Shown: positions 16,624 through 26,763, counted from the first letter of the stretch. The stretch is 64,000 bases of DNA from Pedobacter sp. L105 (GCF_009765875.1 NZ_LMUP01000008.1:611776-675775); one strand, 5' to 3'. The notes: generated by a model from the sequence alone, not told the origin. Program-made: numbers and translations.

Positions 16624-18048
16624 ATGTATCTTTCAATTCTTGCAGTTACCTTTCCCTTTATGGGCCGTGTTGACCTCAGCGGCTATTTACTGGTAGTTTT
16701 TATCATCTGTTTACTCGCTGTAGCGGGTTTTGAATTTGTCAATGGATTTCATGATACAGCAAATGCCGTTGCTACTGTCATCTATACAAAAGCACTAAAA
16801 CCTGTTTATGCAATTCCGTGGTCTGGATTATGGAATTTCTTAGGGGTATTCCTGGGCGGGGTTACTGTAGCAATGGGCATTTTAAAACTGGTGCCACTTG
16901 ATGCACTCATGACCCTTCCGGTAAGCGTGGGGGCTTGTTTAGTGTTATCTGTCCTGTTGGCCTCTATCATATGGAACCTCGGTACCTGGTACCTGGGCAT
17001 TCCCTGTTCAAGCTCACACACCATGATTGGTGCAATGATCGGCGCCGGCTTGGCCTTCACCTGGTATTATAACGGCCCCGGTGTTAACTGGGATAAAGCC
17101 GGGGAAATAGGTTTATCACTGATCTTATCTCCAATCATTGGATTTGGTGCCGCAGCCTTACTGATGTTATTTTTAAAACATGTGACTAAATCTCATGCCC
17201 TGTTCCATATCCCTTCCGGGGAAAACGACCGCCCTCCTATTCACATCAGGCTGTTACTTATTACTACCTGTACCCTGGTTAGCTTTTTTCACGGCAGTAA
17301 CGACGGACAAAAAGGAGTGGGTTTGTTTATGCTGATACTAATTGCCTTTTTACCAGCCAGATTTGCTGTAAACCACACCATACCCAATGCGAAGGTATTA
17401 ACCGCCTTTAACCAAACCGAACAGGTTCTAAACAAAACTATTACCAGGGATCCAGGTCAAAAGAACGCTCTTGGAAAACTTATCGTGGAAATTGACCAGG
17501 CTAAGGTTTCTCTTGCTGCTAAAAATGAAAAAGATGTAGCCAAAACATACAGCTACCGCAAACAGCTTGAAAGTGTTATCAAAGATATTAAGGCGATAGT
17601 TAAAGATGAAAAAAGCAGTCTTCCACAAAATGATAGGGCTACACTTAACGCTACATCAAAGGAGCTGGAACACGTCACTGACTTCGCCCCTGTTTGGGTA
17701 ATTGCGATCATTTCGCTCTCCCTGGGCCTGGGGACCATGATCGGCTGGAAACGCATTGTAGTAACTATTGGAGAAAAAATAGGTAATGAACACCTGAATT
17801 ACGCACAAGGGGCTACTTCAGAAATTGTAGCCGCTTCCACTATCGGATTAAGTACTGCCTTTGGCTTACCAGTGAGTACCACCCATGTATTATCCAGCGG
17901 GATCGCAGGAGCTATGGTAGCCTCTGGCGGTAAGGGAAATCTAAATAGTAAAACATTAAAGAACATCGCGTTAGCCTGGGTACTGACCTTACCAGTAGCC
18001 ATAATTTTAGCACTGTTATTGTTTATGTTATTTCACTTATTTATTTAA
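16624..18048 (+). CDS. pit: Inorganic phosphate transporter, PiT family
   Basis: 474 residues, polytopic. It has the two PHO4/PiT repeats: NGFHDTANAVATVIYTKAL near 40-58 in the N-terminal half and GLSTAFGLPVSTTHVLSSGIAGAM near the C-terminal half, with HGSNDGQKGVG in the middle. Residues about 255-345 form a hydrophilic helical cytoplasmic insert between the halves, as in other PiT proteins. It would take up phosphate, probably as a metal-phosphate complex, driven by ion symport. The universal stress gene starts 7 bp later, implying one operon. Confidence 0.92.
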   Translation: MYLSILAVTFPFMGRVDLSGYLLVVFIICLLAVAGFEFVNGFHDTANAVATVIYTKALKPVYAIPWSGLWNFLGVFLGGVTVAMGILKLVPLDALMTLPVSVGACLVLSVLLASIIWNLGTWYLGIPCSSSHTMIGAMIGAGLAFTWYYNGPGVNWDKAGEIGLSLILSPIIGFGAAALLMLFLKHVTKSHALFHIPSGENDRPPIHIRLLLITTCTLVSFFHGSNDGQKGVGLFMLILIAFLPARFAVNHTIPNAKVLTAFNQTEQVLNKTITRDPGQKNALGKLIVEIDQAKVSLAAKNEKDVAKTYSYRKQLESVIKDIKAIVKDEKSSLPQNDRATLNATSKELEHVTDFAPVWVIAIISLSLGLGTMIGWKRIVVTIGEKIGNEHLNYAQGATSEIVAASTIGLSTAFGLPVSTTHVLSSGIAGAMVASGGKGNLNSKTLKNIALAWVLTLPVAIILALLLFMLFHLFI

Positions 18049-18055
18049 ATCGAAA

Positions 18056-18874
18056 ATGAAACAGATTCTTGTTGCCACCGATTTTTCAAAAAGCGCCGCC
18101 AATGCAATGGCTTATGCAGTGGAATTAGCGAAGGTTCTTCACCTTGATATATGTGTTATACACGCTATACATCCTACCGAAGGAATCAATAACAGCACTT
18201 ATAATGCCATTTTTATTGAAAATTATTATGCCAATAAAAGACAGGCTTTAAAAGAATGGGCAGATGGCTTTGCCGGTTCGGGTGCGGCTACTGTTAATAT
18301 GATTACTTTATGTGATGTAGGTTTTTTAAAAAATGTAATCACCCGTTATGTTGATCAGCACCCGGTAGAACTTTTAGTAATGGGAATTACCGGTTCCACG
18401 GGAATTACAGGGATTGTTGGCAGTAACGCCAGCATGATGGTAACCAAAGTAAAAACACCTACACTGATTATCCCATTGGAAAGCAAGTTTAACAAGGCTC
18501 CTATGATTACGCTGGCTACAGATTTTGAAACCAGGTTATCTGCCGAAGATGTAAACGCATTAAATGAAATGGTAAAGGCATTCAGCCCGGCCAAAATGCA
18601 GGTGCTTTATGTTGCTGAAAAAACTGACGAAAAATCTGTACGGACAGGCGAAGCAAAATTAAAAGACCTGATCAAACATACTGAACTGGAATTTAATTCT
18701 ATTAACAACAGTAGCGCATTGAATGGGATCATTGACTTTATAGAATCACATGAAACCGATATCCTATGCCTGGTAAAACACCATCACAATATTGTTTATC
18801 GTTTATTTACCCGCAGCACAGTGAACCAGGTGATGAATAAAACGGTTAAAGCTATTCTGGTACTGCATGAATAG
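18056..18874 (+). CDS. Tandem universal stress protein (UspA family)
   Basis: 272 residues with two Usp domains. The first (about 1-143) has the ILVATDFSKSAANAMAYAVELA start and a GITGSTGITGIVGSNASMMV segment of the ATP-binding G-x2-G-x9-G-S/T type; the second (about 150-272) is more divergent, ending in HNIVYRLFTRSTVNQVMNKTVKAILVLHE. Cytoplasmic. Its place 7 bp after the phosphate transporter suggests a role linked to phosphate supply or transporter control, which is inference only. Confidence 0.9.
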   Translation: MKQILVATDFSKSAANAMAYAVELAKVLHLDICVIHAIHPTEGINNSTYNAIFIENYYANKRQALKEWADGFAGSGAATVNMITLCDVGFLKNVITRYVDQHPVELLVMGITGSTGITGIVGSNASMMVTKVKTPTLIIPLESKFNKAPMITLATDFETRLSAEDVNALNEMVKAFSPAKMQVLYVAEKTDEKSVRTGEAKLKDLIKHTELEFNSINNSSALNGIIDFIESHETDILCLVKHHHNIVYRLFTRSTVNQVMNKTVKAILVLHE

Positions 18875-18900
18875 CAGACCAACAGGTAAATTCGAAATAT

Positions 18901-18939
18901 AAAAAAAGGTGCCCCCGCTATTCCGGAGAGCACCTTTTT
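18901..18939. terminator. Bidirectional terminator
   Basis: AAAAAGGTGC at 18903-18912 pairs with GCACCTTTTT at 18930-18939. It lies between the convergent stops of the Usp gene (18874) and the SusD gene (18951) and has A and T runs on both sides, so it can serve both. Confidence 0.85.
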
Positions 18940-18950
18940 ATGGTTTAGAT

Positions 18951-20390
18951 CTAATAACCCGGATTTTGTTTCAGGTTAGCGTTTAATTTAGTATCATATT
19001 GAGGTATAGGAAAAATCAGGTGGTCAGCACCATAAGGTACAGGTGTTATAGGTGAATAATCATCTGCCTGTTTCCCGGTTACGCCTTGTTTATTTCTTCC
19101 AAGATCTTCTATGCGATGACCTTCAAAAGCCAGTTCGATCCTTCTCTCCAGTAATATGGCATCTATAAACGACTGAGCTGTAGGAAAACCAGCCATTGTG
19201 TATTGCGTTGCACTTACCCTCGATCTGTCTCTTACCAGATTTAACCTGTCCAGAGCTGTCTGGTCAACAACATTGGTTTGACGTACTGAGGCTTCGGCTG
19301 CAGTTAACAGCACCTCAGGATACCTGATGATTGGTGCCCAGTCTCCTCTGGTAGCTACATCAGGATACTTCGCCGTATAAGTATAGTTTCCATTTACAGT
19401 CATCAGCTTCCTCCTCTTATCGTCAGCAGCAAAACCTGGCAGATTTAAAAAGGTTTTAGAGATAACCAGATCACCCCTTCCTCCTGCTGAAATTGGAGAA
19501 TAATGCATAGGTAAAGCATTATTCGTATTTGGATTGTCCTTTGCATTGTTTGAAATAGAGAATACACTTTCAGAACTCTGATAATTACCCGGCCCAAATG
19601 AGGCCGACTGATCTGCATTTAAACGATATACACCGGCTCCAATCACCTTCTCCTCTTCCAATTTTGCATTGGCATAATCGCCTTTGTACAAATATACCCT
19701 TGCCAGTAAGGCAGAAGCTGCATATTTATTGGCACGTTGTACATTCGCATCACCCTGGCTGGCTAGAAGATTGGCTTCTGCAAACTGTAAATCGGAAATC
19801 ATTTGTGTATAAACTTCAGCCACTGTATTTCTGGCCACTAAATCTGCACTGGTAAAGTTTACAGAAGATTTGATAATTACAGGTATACCTGGATGGGATG
19901 CATCTGCAGTGAAATTATAGGGATGTGCGTAATGATCTACCAGTGTAAGCATAGCTAAAGCCCGTGCAAACCTGCATTCTCCAATATAGGTGTTTGCCGA
20001 TGTCCCGGCTACAGACAGGTTTGCCTGTATACCTTCAATTACGCGGTTTGCTTTTTGTATAGCAGCATAACCTGCGGTCCATTCGTTTGCAGCATAGGGA
20101 TCGGAAGCCAGCATGGTATAGTGGAAAATGGTATTAAAAAAGCCTGTTATATCAATAACATCTTCTCCTAACACATCACTATAAACCAATGAACGTCCTG
20201 CTAAAAATTCAGGACTTTGCAAACCATCATATACACCAATCACATCAGCGTTAATTTTATCCGGAGTAGTGAAAGATAAATCGCTGGAAATTCTGTCCAC
20301 CGGCTGTATATCGGTCACTTTTGTACATGCCGCCTGCAATAAGATAACAGCCGCAGCTAAGGATATATATGATAAAAATCTTTTTTTCAT
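18951..20390 (-). CDS. SusD/RagB-family outer-membrane lipoprotein
   Basis: 479 residues. Lipoprotein signal ending at LLQAACTK. Typical RagB/SusD organisation: an N-terminal helical region, TPR-like segments (ARALAMLTLVDHYAHPYNF, ASALLARVYLYKGDYANAKLEEEKVI), and the C-terminal signature AILLERRIELAFEGHRIEDLGRNKQ. It would bind a glycan or other ligand for the SusC partner 20 bp upstream. No CAZyme gene is linked to this pair inside the window. Confidence 0.93.
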   Translation of the reverse strand: MKKRFLSYISLAAAVILLQAACTKVTDIQPVDRISSDLSFTTPDKINADVIGVYDGLQSPEFLAGRSLVYSDVLGEDVIDITGFFNTIFHYTMLASDPYAANEWTAGYAAIQKANRVIEGIQANLSVAGTSANTYIGECRFARALAMLTLVDHYAHPYNFTADASHPGIPVIIKSSVNFTSADLVARNTVAEVYTQMISDLQFAEANLLASQGDANVQRANKYAASALLARVYLYKGDYANAKLEEEKVIGAGVYRLNADQSASFGPGNYQSSESVFSISNNAKDNPNTNNALPMHYSPISAGGRGDLVISKTFLNLPGFAADDKRRKLMTVNGNYTYTAKYPDVATRGDWAPIIRYPEVLLTAAEASVRQTNVVDQTALDRLNLVRDRSRVSATQYTMAGFPTAQSFIDAILLERRIELAFEGHRIEDLGRNKQGVTGKQADDYSPITPVPYGADHLIFPIPQYDTKLNANLKQNPGY

Positions 20391-20410
20391 AATAATAAAT
20401 TTAATAGTGA

Positions 20411-23400
20411 TTAAAACCCAACATTTAATCCCAATGCATAAGTACGTGCTAAATAAGGCGTATAGCTATCTACACCGCCACCGATATTCCTATCCGCATC
20501 GGATGAACCGGTATTATTGCTGTTTACCTCTGGGTTTGTACCTTTATATCCGGTAATGGTAAAAGCATTCTGAACCTGCAGATAAATTCTTACACGTGAT
20601 AAACTCATCTTTCTTTCTATCGCTACAGGTAATGAATAGCCCAGTTGCAAATTTTTGCCCCTGATAAAGTCGCCTCTTTCCAGAAATCTTGTTGAAGCCT
20701 GCGTAGATGTGGCATCACCATAATATAGTTTCTGGTTATCGGTAATTTGCCCGGGAGTGGTCCAGCTGTTTAATATTTCAGTAGAGTTGTTGAAGTTCGT
20801 TTGTCCAAGCAAAGCCCTGCGGGTATTGTCATAGACATAAAAATCTGTCGCAAATTGCAGGAATACACTCAGATCAATGTTCTTATACTTGAAATCATTG
20901 GTCAGGCCGCCTGCAAATTTTGGGATATACGATCTATCCAGTAAAACCTTATCCGTTGAAGTAATTGCAGAAACTATTTTACCTGTTGCCGGATCAGTCC
21001 AGGCACCTGTAGCAGGATTATACATTTTTGTATTTCCATTGGCATCCAGAAATTGCGCGAGACCAGTTTGGGCATTTACACCGGCCCATCTGATCAGATA
21101 ATATGATCCGATTTCATGACCTGGTCTGGCTATACTGTAATAGGTAGCGGCAGTTGGCGTGATATCATCATTATTGGCATCGGTAGAAATAACCTTACTT
21201 TTATTATAGGCAATATTGAAGTTAATGTACCACTGAAAGTTTTTAGTATTGATTGGACTTGCATTGGCGGTAAACTCAAAACCTTTATTGGATATGGCCC
21301 CGATATTTTCTGTAACTTGATTGCTGGGGAATCCAAGTGTAGCCGGTACAGGATTATTTAAGATCAGATCATTGGTCTTTTTATCATAATAATCCAGCAC
21401 GATATTAACTTTTTCAAACAATGTTGCGTCTACACCAATATCCAATTGTCTGGTTTTTTCCCATTTTAAATCCGGGTTACCGGGATTACTCAGCGACGCA
21501 CCACCCAGATTTGCATACGTTACCGGAGCATAGGTGGAAAGGGATGGATAGTTCCCGATATTAGAGTTCCCTGTCAAACCATAACTTGCCCTCAATTTAC
21601 CTTCGCTTAGAATACTGTTATTTTTTAAAAAGTCTTCCTGGGTAAATCTCCAGGCCAAAGCTCCCGAAGGGAACCCTCCTCTTCTATGATCTATACCAAA
21701 ACCTGAATAAGCATCTGCCCTATAGGTAGCGGTGGCTAAATATTTTTGTTTATAGCTATAATTGGCACTACCGAAATAAGAGTCGAAACCATTGTTCTGT
21801 ATGCCGCCATTAGCAACGGAGTTTGTAAAAGCAGAACCTATAAACTGGGTATAAAATGGATCTGATGCTCCACTGGCACGAGCATAAAGATATCTGGTGC
21901 TATTTTTATTATATTCTGCACCACCCAATAAGTTAATGGTGTGGTCTTCAGCAATCACCTTATTATAGGTAATGGTATTTGCCCAGTTCCATACCAGGCT
22001 TTCATTATAAACCTCCTGCACCAGCCCGCCTAGTCCTGCACCATCACCAATACCATTGTTCCAGTAATTGGTAGATAATCCAGTTTGATAGTCAACACCA
22101 TAAGTCGACTTAATTTTTAAACCAGGCAAAAGGCTAACCTCAGCGAAACCACTTCCCAGAAAGCGCTTGGTATCAAAGTTGTCGTAATTTTGATCCAATA
22201 CCGCCCGGGGATTGGGAATATTAAGCGTTAAACTATTTCCTCCATGACCTGTATAATAATCGCCATTCACTTTAACCGGCACATTTGGGTAATAAAAGAA
22301 CGGACCATAAGGAATACCCGATAAAGTACCGCCTGTTCCGGAACCCAAACCATTCTGAAGGTTTCTCGAATATTGTGTATTGATACCAACTTTAAACCAG
22401 TTATTCACTGAATGCGTAATATTTAAACGGGCAGATCCCCTTCTGGCCTGATTAACCCTGATGTAGTTATCGTAATCCAGATAGGATGCAGAAGCAAATA
22501 CGCTGGTTTTTTCAGTACCAGAGCTGACAGCAAATTCATGGCTCATAATTCCGCCTTTCCTATACACCTCATCCTGCCAGTCGGTACTAGCCTTATCAAC
22601 TGTACCATTACCATCATAATCACCATACGCTGCAATTGCGCTTAAGCCCGCATTACTGCGTTTTTGATTAATCACAGAGTTGTACTGGTCTGCATTGAGC
22701 ACATCAATTTTTTTAGAGGGCTCATTGTAACCAAAATAAGTATCATAGGTTACTTTGGTTATACCAGCCTTACCCTGCCGTGTGGTAATTAAAATAACGC
22801 CGGCTGCACCTCTTGAACCGTATAATGCTGTCGCAGCGGCATCTTTCAAAATATCCAGTGTTTCGATGTCGTTCGGGTTGATATCCCCCAGGGGGTCAGC
22901 AGAGTTATATAATTGTCCGTTGTTATTCTGCGTAATAGGTACTCCATCAACTACAATCAGCGGCTGACTTCCCGAAGTCAATGAAGAAATACCGCGGATG
23001 CGAATATTAACAGGAGCACCAACAATACCTGATGATGTATTTACCTGAACACCTGCCGCCCTGCCTGCCAGAGACTGGTTGAAACTCGTCACTGGTAAAT
23101 TGGAAATTGCATCACCTGTGACTGTGGCGATTGAACTGGTGTTTTCTTTCTTCAACACCGTAGAGTATCCGGTGATCTGTACCTCCGATAAGTCGTTATA
23201 TGATGGCTCTAAGACCACATTGATCACATCATTAGAAGACACAGACCTCGATTGACTCAGATAACCAATAAAAGCAAATTCCAATGTTTTAGCACCCGGC
23301 GGGACTTTTAAAGAGAATCTGCCATCTGAAGCAGTTGAAGTTCCGCTTTGTGCTCCTTTTAGGCGGATAGTTACACCAGGAAGTGGTCTCCCATCTTCTG

Positions 23401-23494
23401 ATCCCGTTACCCTTCCTGAAATCGTTCTGTCCTGCGCCATTGCAAAACTGACACATAATAACAACAGGAATACGATTTGTAAAAGTTTTTTCAT
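20411..23494 (-). CDS. SusC/RagA-family TonB-linked outer-membrane transporter
   Basis: 1027 residues. Signal peptide, carboxypeptidase-like domain (ISGRVTGSEDGRPLPGVTIRLKG, about 23-100), TonB-box-like region LSEVQITGYSTVLKKENT (about 103-122), plug with SLTSGSQPLIVVDGVPI and DILKDAAATALYGSRGAAGVILITT (about 165-240), then the barrel. It is the import half of the second SusC/SusD pair. An AraC-type regulator ends about 395 bp upstream on the same strand, but that regulator more likely serves the TetX-like gene on its other side. Confidence 0.94.
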   Translation of the reverse strand: MKKLLQIVFLLLLCVSFAMAQDRTISGRVTGSEDGRPLPGVTIRLKGAQSGTSTASDGRFSLKVPPGAKTLEFAFIGYLSQSRSVSSNDVINVVLEPSYNDLSEVQITGYSTVLKKENTSSIATVTGDAISNLPVTSFNQSLAGRAAGVQVNTSSGIVGAPVNIRIRGISSLTSGSQPLIVVDGVPITQNNNGQLYNSADPLGDINPNDIETLDILKDAAATALYGSRGAAGVILITTRQGKAGITKVTYDTYFGYNEPSKKIDVLNADQYNSVINQKRSNAGLSAIAAYGDYDGNGTVDKASTDWQDEVYRKGGIMSHEFAVSSGTEKTSVFASASYLDYDNYIRVNQARRGSARLNITHSVNNWFKVGINTQYSRNLQNGLGSGTGGTLSGIPYGPFFYYPNVPVKVNGDYYTGHGGNSLTLNIPNPRAVLDQNYDNFDTKRFLGSGFAEVSLLPGLKIKSTYGVDYQTGLSTNYWNNGIGDGAGLGGLVQEVYNESLVWNWANTITYNKVIAEDHTINLLGGAEYNKNSTRYLYARASGASDPFYTQFIGSAFTNSVANGGIQNNGFDSYFGSANYSYKQKYLATATYRADAYSGFGIDHRRGGFPSGALAWRFTQEDFLKNNSILSEGKLRASYGLTGNSNIGNYPSLSTYAPVTYANLGGASLSNPGNPDLKWEKTRQLDIGVDATLFEKVNIVLDYYDKKTNDLILNNPVPATLGFPSNQVTENIGAISNKGFEFTANASPINTKNFQWYINFNIAYNKSKVISTDANNDDITPTAATYYSIARPGHEIGSYYLIRWAGVNAQTGLAQFLDANGNTKMYNPATGAWTDPATGKIVSAITSTDKVLLDRSYIPKFAGGLTNDFKYKNIDLSVFLQFATDFYVYDNTRRALLGQTNFNNSTEILNSWTTPGQITDNQKLYYGDATSTQASTRFLERGDFIRGKNLQLGYSLPVAIERKMSLSRVRIYLQVQNAFTITGYKGTNPEVNSNNTGSSDADRNIGGGVDSYTPYLARTYALGLNVGF

Positions 23495-23889
23495 AAAATA
23501 TTGCTCAGGTTAATAGTTAATCACACCCAATATACTAAACAGCATATTGACAGCACACACAACTTATTGTTGTATTTGCCTATTGTTACCGAATAATGAC
23601 ATTATATTATGAATATTTAAATTTTAAGCTTAAAAACACTCAAAATATTGTGATATCCATATAATATTTGATTATTAGGCTAAATCATATATCATTATCA
23701 TAATTATATCTCTGAATATAACCTGTTTTTTTGCGGACAATTAACGAGGATACTTAATTAAGTTCAGAGATGCAGAATTATATTTGAAACATGTATAATT
23801 TCAACTAAAGTGCGGAAATTATTATATAGGAAGTTAGTAAAATTGTAGAAGTACGAATTGAAGGAAAGTGATCATTTAAATATTATATC
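23495..23889. other. 395-bp AT-rich intergenic region
   Basis: Lies between the SusC start and the AraC-type regulator stop. It should hold the SusC/SusD promoter, but no exact minus-strand TAnnTTTG match was found; a plus-strand TATATTTG at 23779-23786 faces no gene. No ORF, RNA gene or terminator is apparent. Confidence 0.4.
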
Positions 23890-24855
23890 TCATTTAAGCG
23901 AAAACCTCTTCGGTTTTATACCATGATGCTGTTCAAAAACTCTTGAAAAATGACTTAAGTTAGTAAAGCCCAACTGATAGCCAACTTCAGAAACAGTTAG
24001 CCCTTTTTCTTTTAACAATCTTGCTGCTTCCTGCATTCTTACAGACTGGTAATATTCAAAGATTCCTTTACCAAACATCTGTCTAAACAGTTTTCGTAGT
24101 TTCGGTTCGCTCATACCAGCTTCTCTTGCCTGTGCAGCAATATTAGGTGGTTCAGCCAAGTGTGACTGCAAATGCAATTTGATCGCATAAATAGCTTTAA
24201 TATCTTCAATATGCATGCTGCTTGTAGGTATAACTTCCCGTTGCATCAACAGCGCAAAAATGTAACAAAGTAATTCTTCACATTTTAGCTTACAGTATTG
24301 GCTTGCCAAACTTTCCGGTACAGGATGCTGCAGTATCTCGCTGGCAGTTTTGATCATTTCGGGCGAAATGCCGGTTTCAAAGGCAAAGTTCTCCTTGCTT
24401 TCTAAAACACTTTCCACTACCGGATGCGATATATCTCCAAAGAGTTTTCGCAGGCGCTGCCGGGAAACCGCAATCCCGATACTTCTGAAAAAGGTGTATG
24501 AAGGCATGGTAAGTATGGAAGAAACGGCCTGCATGCAGATGAATACACTGGCTTGTTCCGGCAGCGGTTGTTTTTCGGGTACTAACGGTGATGGAAAAAT
24601 TCCGCTCAACATAAAAACAACATCTTCCTCCCCTTCAGCTATTTCATTGGTACGCTCCAATAAAACTTCCTCATTCAGATAATAGTTGCGTACCATCATC
24701 CGTAAGTCGTTATCATCCCAGGAAAAGCCGGTAATATATCCCTCTCCCTTACTTTTAGGGATGTGGAAAAAACGACCTTCAACGGTTAAACCAACAGCCC
24801 TGGCAAATTCGGCCATGATGCCCGACCTATGTTTGTCTGTTACTGATACTTTCAT
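23890..24855 (-). CDS. AraC-family transcriptional regulator
   Basis: 321 residues. The last ~100 residues carry the two HTH motifs of the AraC/XylS DNA-binding domain: AREAGMSEPKLRKLFRQMFG and LTVSEVGYQLGFTNLSHFSRVFEQHHGIKPKRF. The N-terminal 200 residues form a sensory domain of unknown ligand with segments like MMVRNYYLNEEVLLERTNEI. It is divergent from the TetX-like monooxygenase, with an 82-bp shared regulatory region that contains a direct repeat typical of AraC operators, so it probably controls that gene. Confidence 0.9.
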   Translation of the reverse strand: MKVSVTDKHRSGIMAEFARAVGLTVEGRFFHIPKSKGEGYITGFSWDDNDLRMMVRNYYLNEEVLLERTNEIAEGEEDVVFMLSGIFPSPLVPEKQPLPEQASVFICMQAVSSILTMPSYTFFRSIGIAVSRQRLRKLFGDISHPVVESVLESKENFAFETGISPEMIKTASEILQHPVPESLASQYCKLKCEELLCYIFALLMQREVIPTSSMHIEDIKAIYAIKLHLQSHLAEPPNIAAQAREAGMSEPKLRKLFRQMFGKGIFEYYQSVRMQEAARLLKEKGLTVSEVGYQLGFTNLSHFSRVFEQHHGIKPKRFSLK

Positions 24856-24859
24856 TTCC

Positions 24860-24892
24860 GACTATTTTAATAGCATTTAGGACTATTTTAAT
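24860..24892. promoter_or_regulatory. Direct-repeat operator for the AraC-type regulator
   Basis: GACTATTTTAAT occurs twice exactly, at 24860-24871 and 24881-24892, spaced 21 bp (two helical turns), the layout AraC-family proteins bind. The second copy occupies the -33 region of the promoter for the flavin monooxygenase. Confidence 0.65.
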
Positions 24893-24906
24893 TATAAATG
24901 TAGTTA

Positions 24907-24914
24907 TACTTTTG
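24907..24914 (+). promoter_or_regulatory. -7 box of the flavin monooxygenase promoter
   Basis: TACTTTTG fits TAnnTTTG exactly. No -33 TTTG is present about 20 bp upstream; that position is taken by the second GACTATTTTAAT repeat, as expected for an activator-dependent promoter. Confidence 0.6.
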
Positions 24915-24937
24915 TTAACGGAATAAAAACAAATATC

Positions 24938-26101
24938 ATGTTGTTACAAAATAAAGAAGTTGCCATCGTAGGCGGTGGCCCGGGAGGCCTCACATTAGCA
25001 CGATTACTTCAGCTTAAAGGAGCAAATGTAAAAGTATATGAAAGAGACGAAAGCAGGGATGTGAGGGTACAGGGTGCAACACTCGACCTGCATTTCGAAT
25101 CAGGTTTAAAGGCAATCGAAAAAGCGGGGTTATTGGATGCCTTCAAAGCAAATTACAGACCTGATAATGACCGCTATCGAGTTGTTGATAAAAAGGCGAC
25201 CATTTTCTATGACGACCATGACAAAGAGTCTACCAGTGATTTTGGGGATGAATCATTCAGACCTGAAATTGACCGCGGACCTCTAAGAAATATTTTATTG
25301 GATTCACTGCAACCCGATACAGTTGTTTGGGATAGTCATATTGTTTCGCTTGAAAAAATCGATGATACCTGGAAAATAATTTTTCAGAACGGCAACACTG
25401 CTTTTGCCGATATTGTAATTGGAGCTGATGGAGCCAATTCAAAAATCCGTCCGGTTGTTACTCCTATCAAACCTTTTTATTCTGGCGCCACTTACCTAGT
25501 AGGCAATATTGAGGATTCGGAGAAGAACGCCCCAAAAATTCACAGTTTATTAAAAGGTGGAAAAATTTCTGCCATGGGCGATTCTAAAACAATATTTGTA
25601 AGTGCCAAAGGCGATGGTAGTATGGATTTCTATATTGGCTGGAAAGCAACTGCTGACTGGGTTAAAGAAAGTGGTATTGATTTTAAAAATGCTGAACAAA
25701 TCCTCGAGTGGTTTAAAAAAGAGTATGCCAGTTGGGATAACATCTGGCTCGAATTATTCAACCATAAAAACACCCAATTTATACCGAGACCTTTATACTG
25801 TATGCCATTGGACCAACATTGGGAACCACAATCTAATATAACTTTGCTTGGTGATGCAGCACACCTCCTACCTCCAAATGGAGAAGGTGTAAATACGGCA
25901 ATGCTCGACGCTTTAGATCTTAGCGAGATTTTAACCAGCGGAAAGTTTGCTGATCTAAAGCCGGCAATAGCCTATTATGAAGAAAAGATGTTTGCAAGAT
26001 TTGTGGAAGAAGGCAAGGAAACAATAGATATGATAGACTGGATGTACTCACCAAATGGTTTAAAAGAAATGGTGAAAACTTTAAATCAGCTACCCAACTA
26101 A
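24938..26101 (+). CDS. TetX-like FAD-dependent monooxygenase
   Basis: 387 residues. The N-terminal FAD motif is VAIVGGGPGGLTLARLLQ (8-25), followed by VYERDE and GATLDLH; the second flavin motif is LLGDAAHLLPPNGEGVNTAM near 304. Length, motif order and wording (for example a WDSHIVSLE and DFQ/FKN-type middle region) resemble the Bacteroidota tetracycline-inactivating TetX enzymes, where the motif reads GQGVN rather than GEGVN. It most likely hydroxylates an aromatic or polyketide compound using NADPH and oxygen. Whether it acts on tetracyclines cannot be decided from sequence. Regulated by the divergent AraC-type gene. Confidence 0.85.
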   Translation: MLLQNKEVAIVGGGPGGLTLARLLQLKGANVKVYERDESRDVRVQGATLDLHFESGLKAIEKAGLLDAFKANYRPDNDRYRVVDKKATIFYDDHDKESTSDFGDESFRPEIDRGPLRNILLDSLQPDTVVWDSHIVSLEKIDDTWKIIFQNGNTAFADIVIGADGANSKIRPVVTPIKPFYSGATYLVGNIEDSEKNAPKIHSLLKGGKISAMGDSKTIFVSAKGDGSMDFYIGWKATADWVKESGIDFKNAEQILEWFKKEYASWDNIWLELFNHKNTQFIPRPLYCMPLDQHWEPQSNITLLGDAAHLLPPNGEGVNTAMLDALDLSEILTSGKFADLKPAIAYYEEKMFARFVEEGKETIDMIDWMYSPNGLKEMVKTLNQLPN

Positions 26102-26166
26102 ATGCTAATTTGAATTGTAGCTGCCATGAATCGGCTACAATTTCAATTTTCCTGTCGGGCGTATAT

Positions 26167-26763
26167 CTAAATCATTTTTTTTCTGCAAATAAATTCACCG
26201 TTACCTATTGGTACAGTAAGACAGTCAAATTGCTCATCACCAAGTGCCCGCTCAATCATGGGTTTAATTTCAAAATATTGATCGGTAGCATTATCAGCTA
26301 CTAATAGACCGTTAGAAACCATTTTAGGAGCTACAACTTGATAACACCGCTCATAAATATCTTTTTCTGCATCAAGAAAACAAAAAGCAACCGGGCCGAG
26401 TTTAGCCTCATAGTCAAAAAAATCACCTTGTATCAATTCAATGGTGTTATCTAATCCCACAAGCTCAAATGTTTCGCGGGCCATTTTTACTTTAGCTTCA
26501 TCTATCTCAAAAGTTTTGACCTTTCTATTAGTTTCTTTGGCCGCGAGAGCCAGCCAAATAGTAGAATAGCCCGCACTGGTACCTATCTCTATAATCTCTC
26601 CATCAGGGAGGTTGACCACCAGCAAAGACAAAAATTGCCCGGTATCATAGCTGATTTGTCTTAAACGTTTGTCTCGCGGCGTACCGTCAACACGGTCTTG
26701 TTGATCTATTTTTTCAAGTTGCAGCATTCTGTTCTTCAACACGGCCGGGATTTCATTAAACAT
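26167..26763 (-). CDS. SAM-dependent O-methyltransferase
   Basis: 198 residues, Rossmann-fold class I methyltransferase. SAM-binding motif I is EIIEIGTSAGYSTIWLALAA (about 56-75), with acidic motif II TFEIDEAKVKMA and a GDFFDYEAKLGPVAFCFLDAEKDIYERC region that resembles catechol O-methyltransferase-like enzymes, including a metal-binding Asp candidate. No membrane segment. It is convergent with the TetX-like gene. The substrate is not known. Confidence 0.85.
   Translation of the reverse strand: MFNEIPAVLKNRMLQLEKIDQQDRVDGTPRDKRLRQISYDTGQFLSLLVVNLPDGEIIEIGTSAGYSTIWLALAAKETNRKVKTFEIDEAKVKMARETFELVGLDNTIELIQGDFFDYEAKLGPVAFCFLDAEKDIYERCYQVVAPKMVSNGLLVADNATDQYFEIKPMIERALGDEQFDCLTVPIGNGEFICRKKMI

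Noticed and set aside
23779..23786. Plus-strand TATATTTG as a promoter
   Set aside because: No plus-strand gene follows within reach; such boxes occur by chance in AT-rich DNA.
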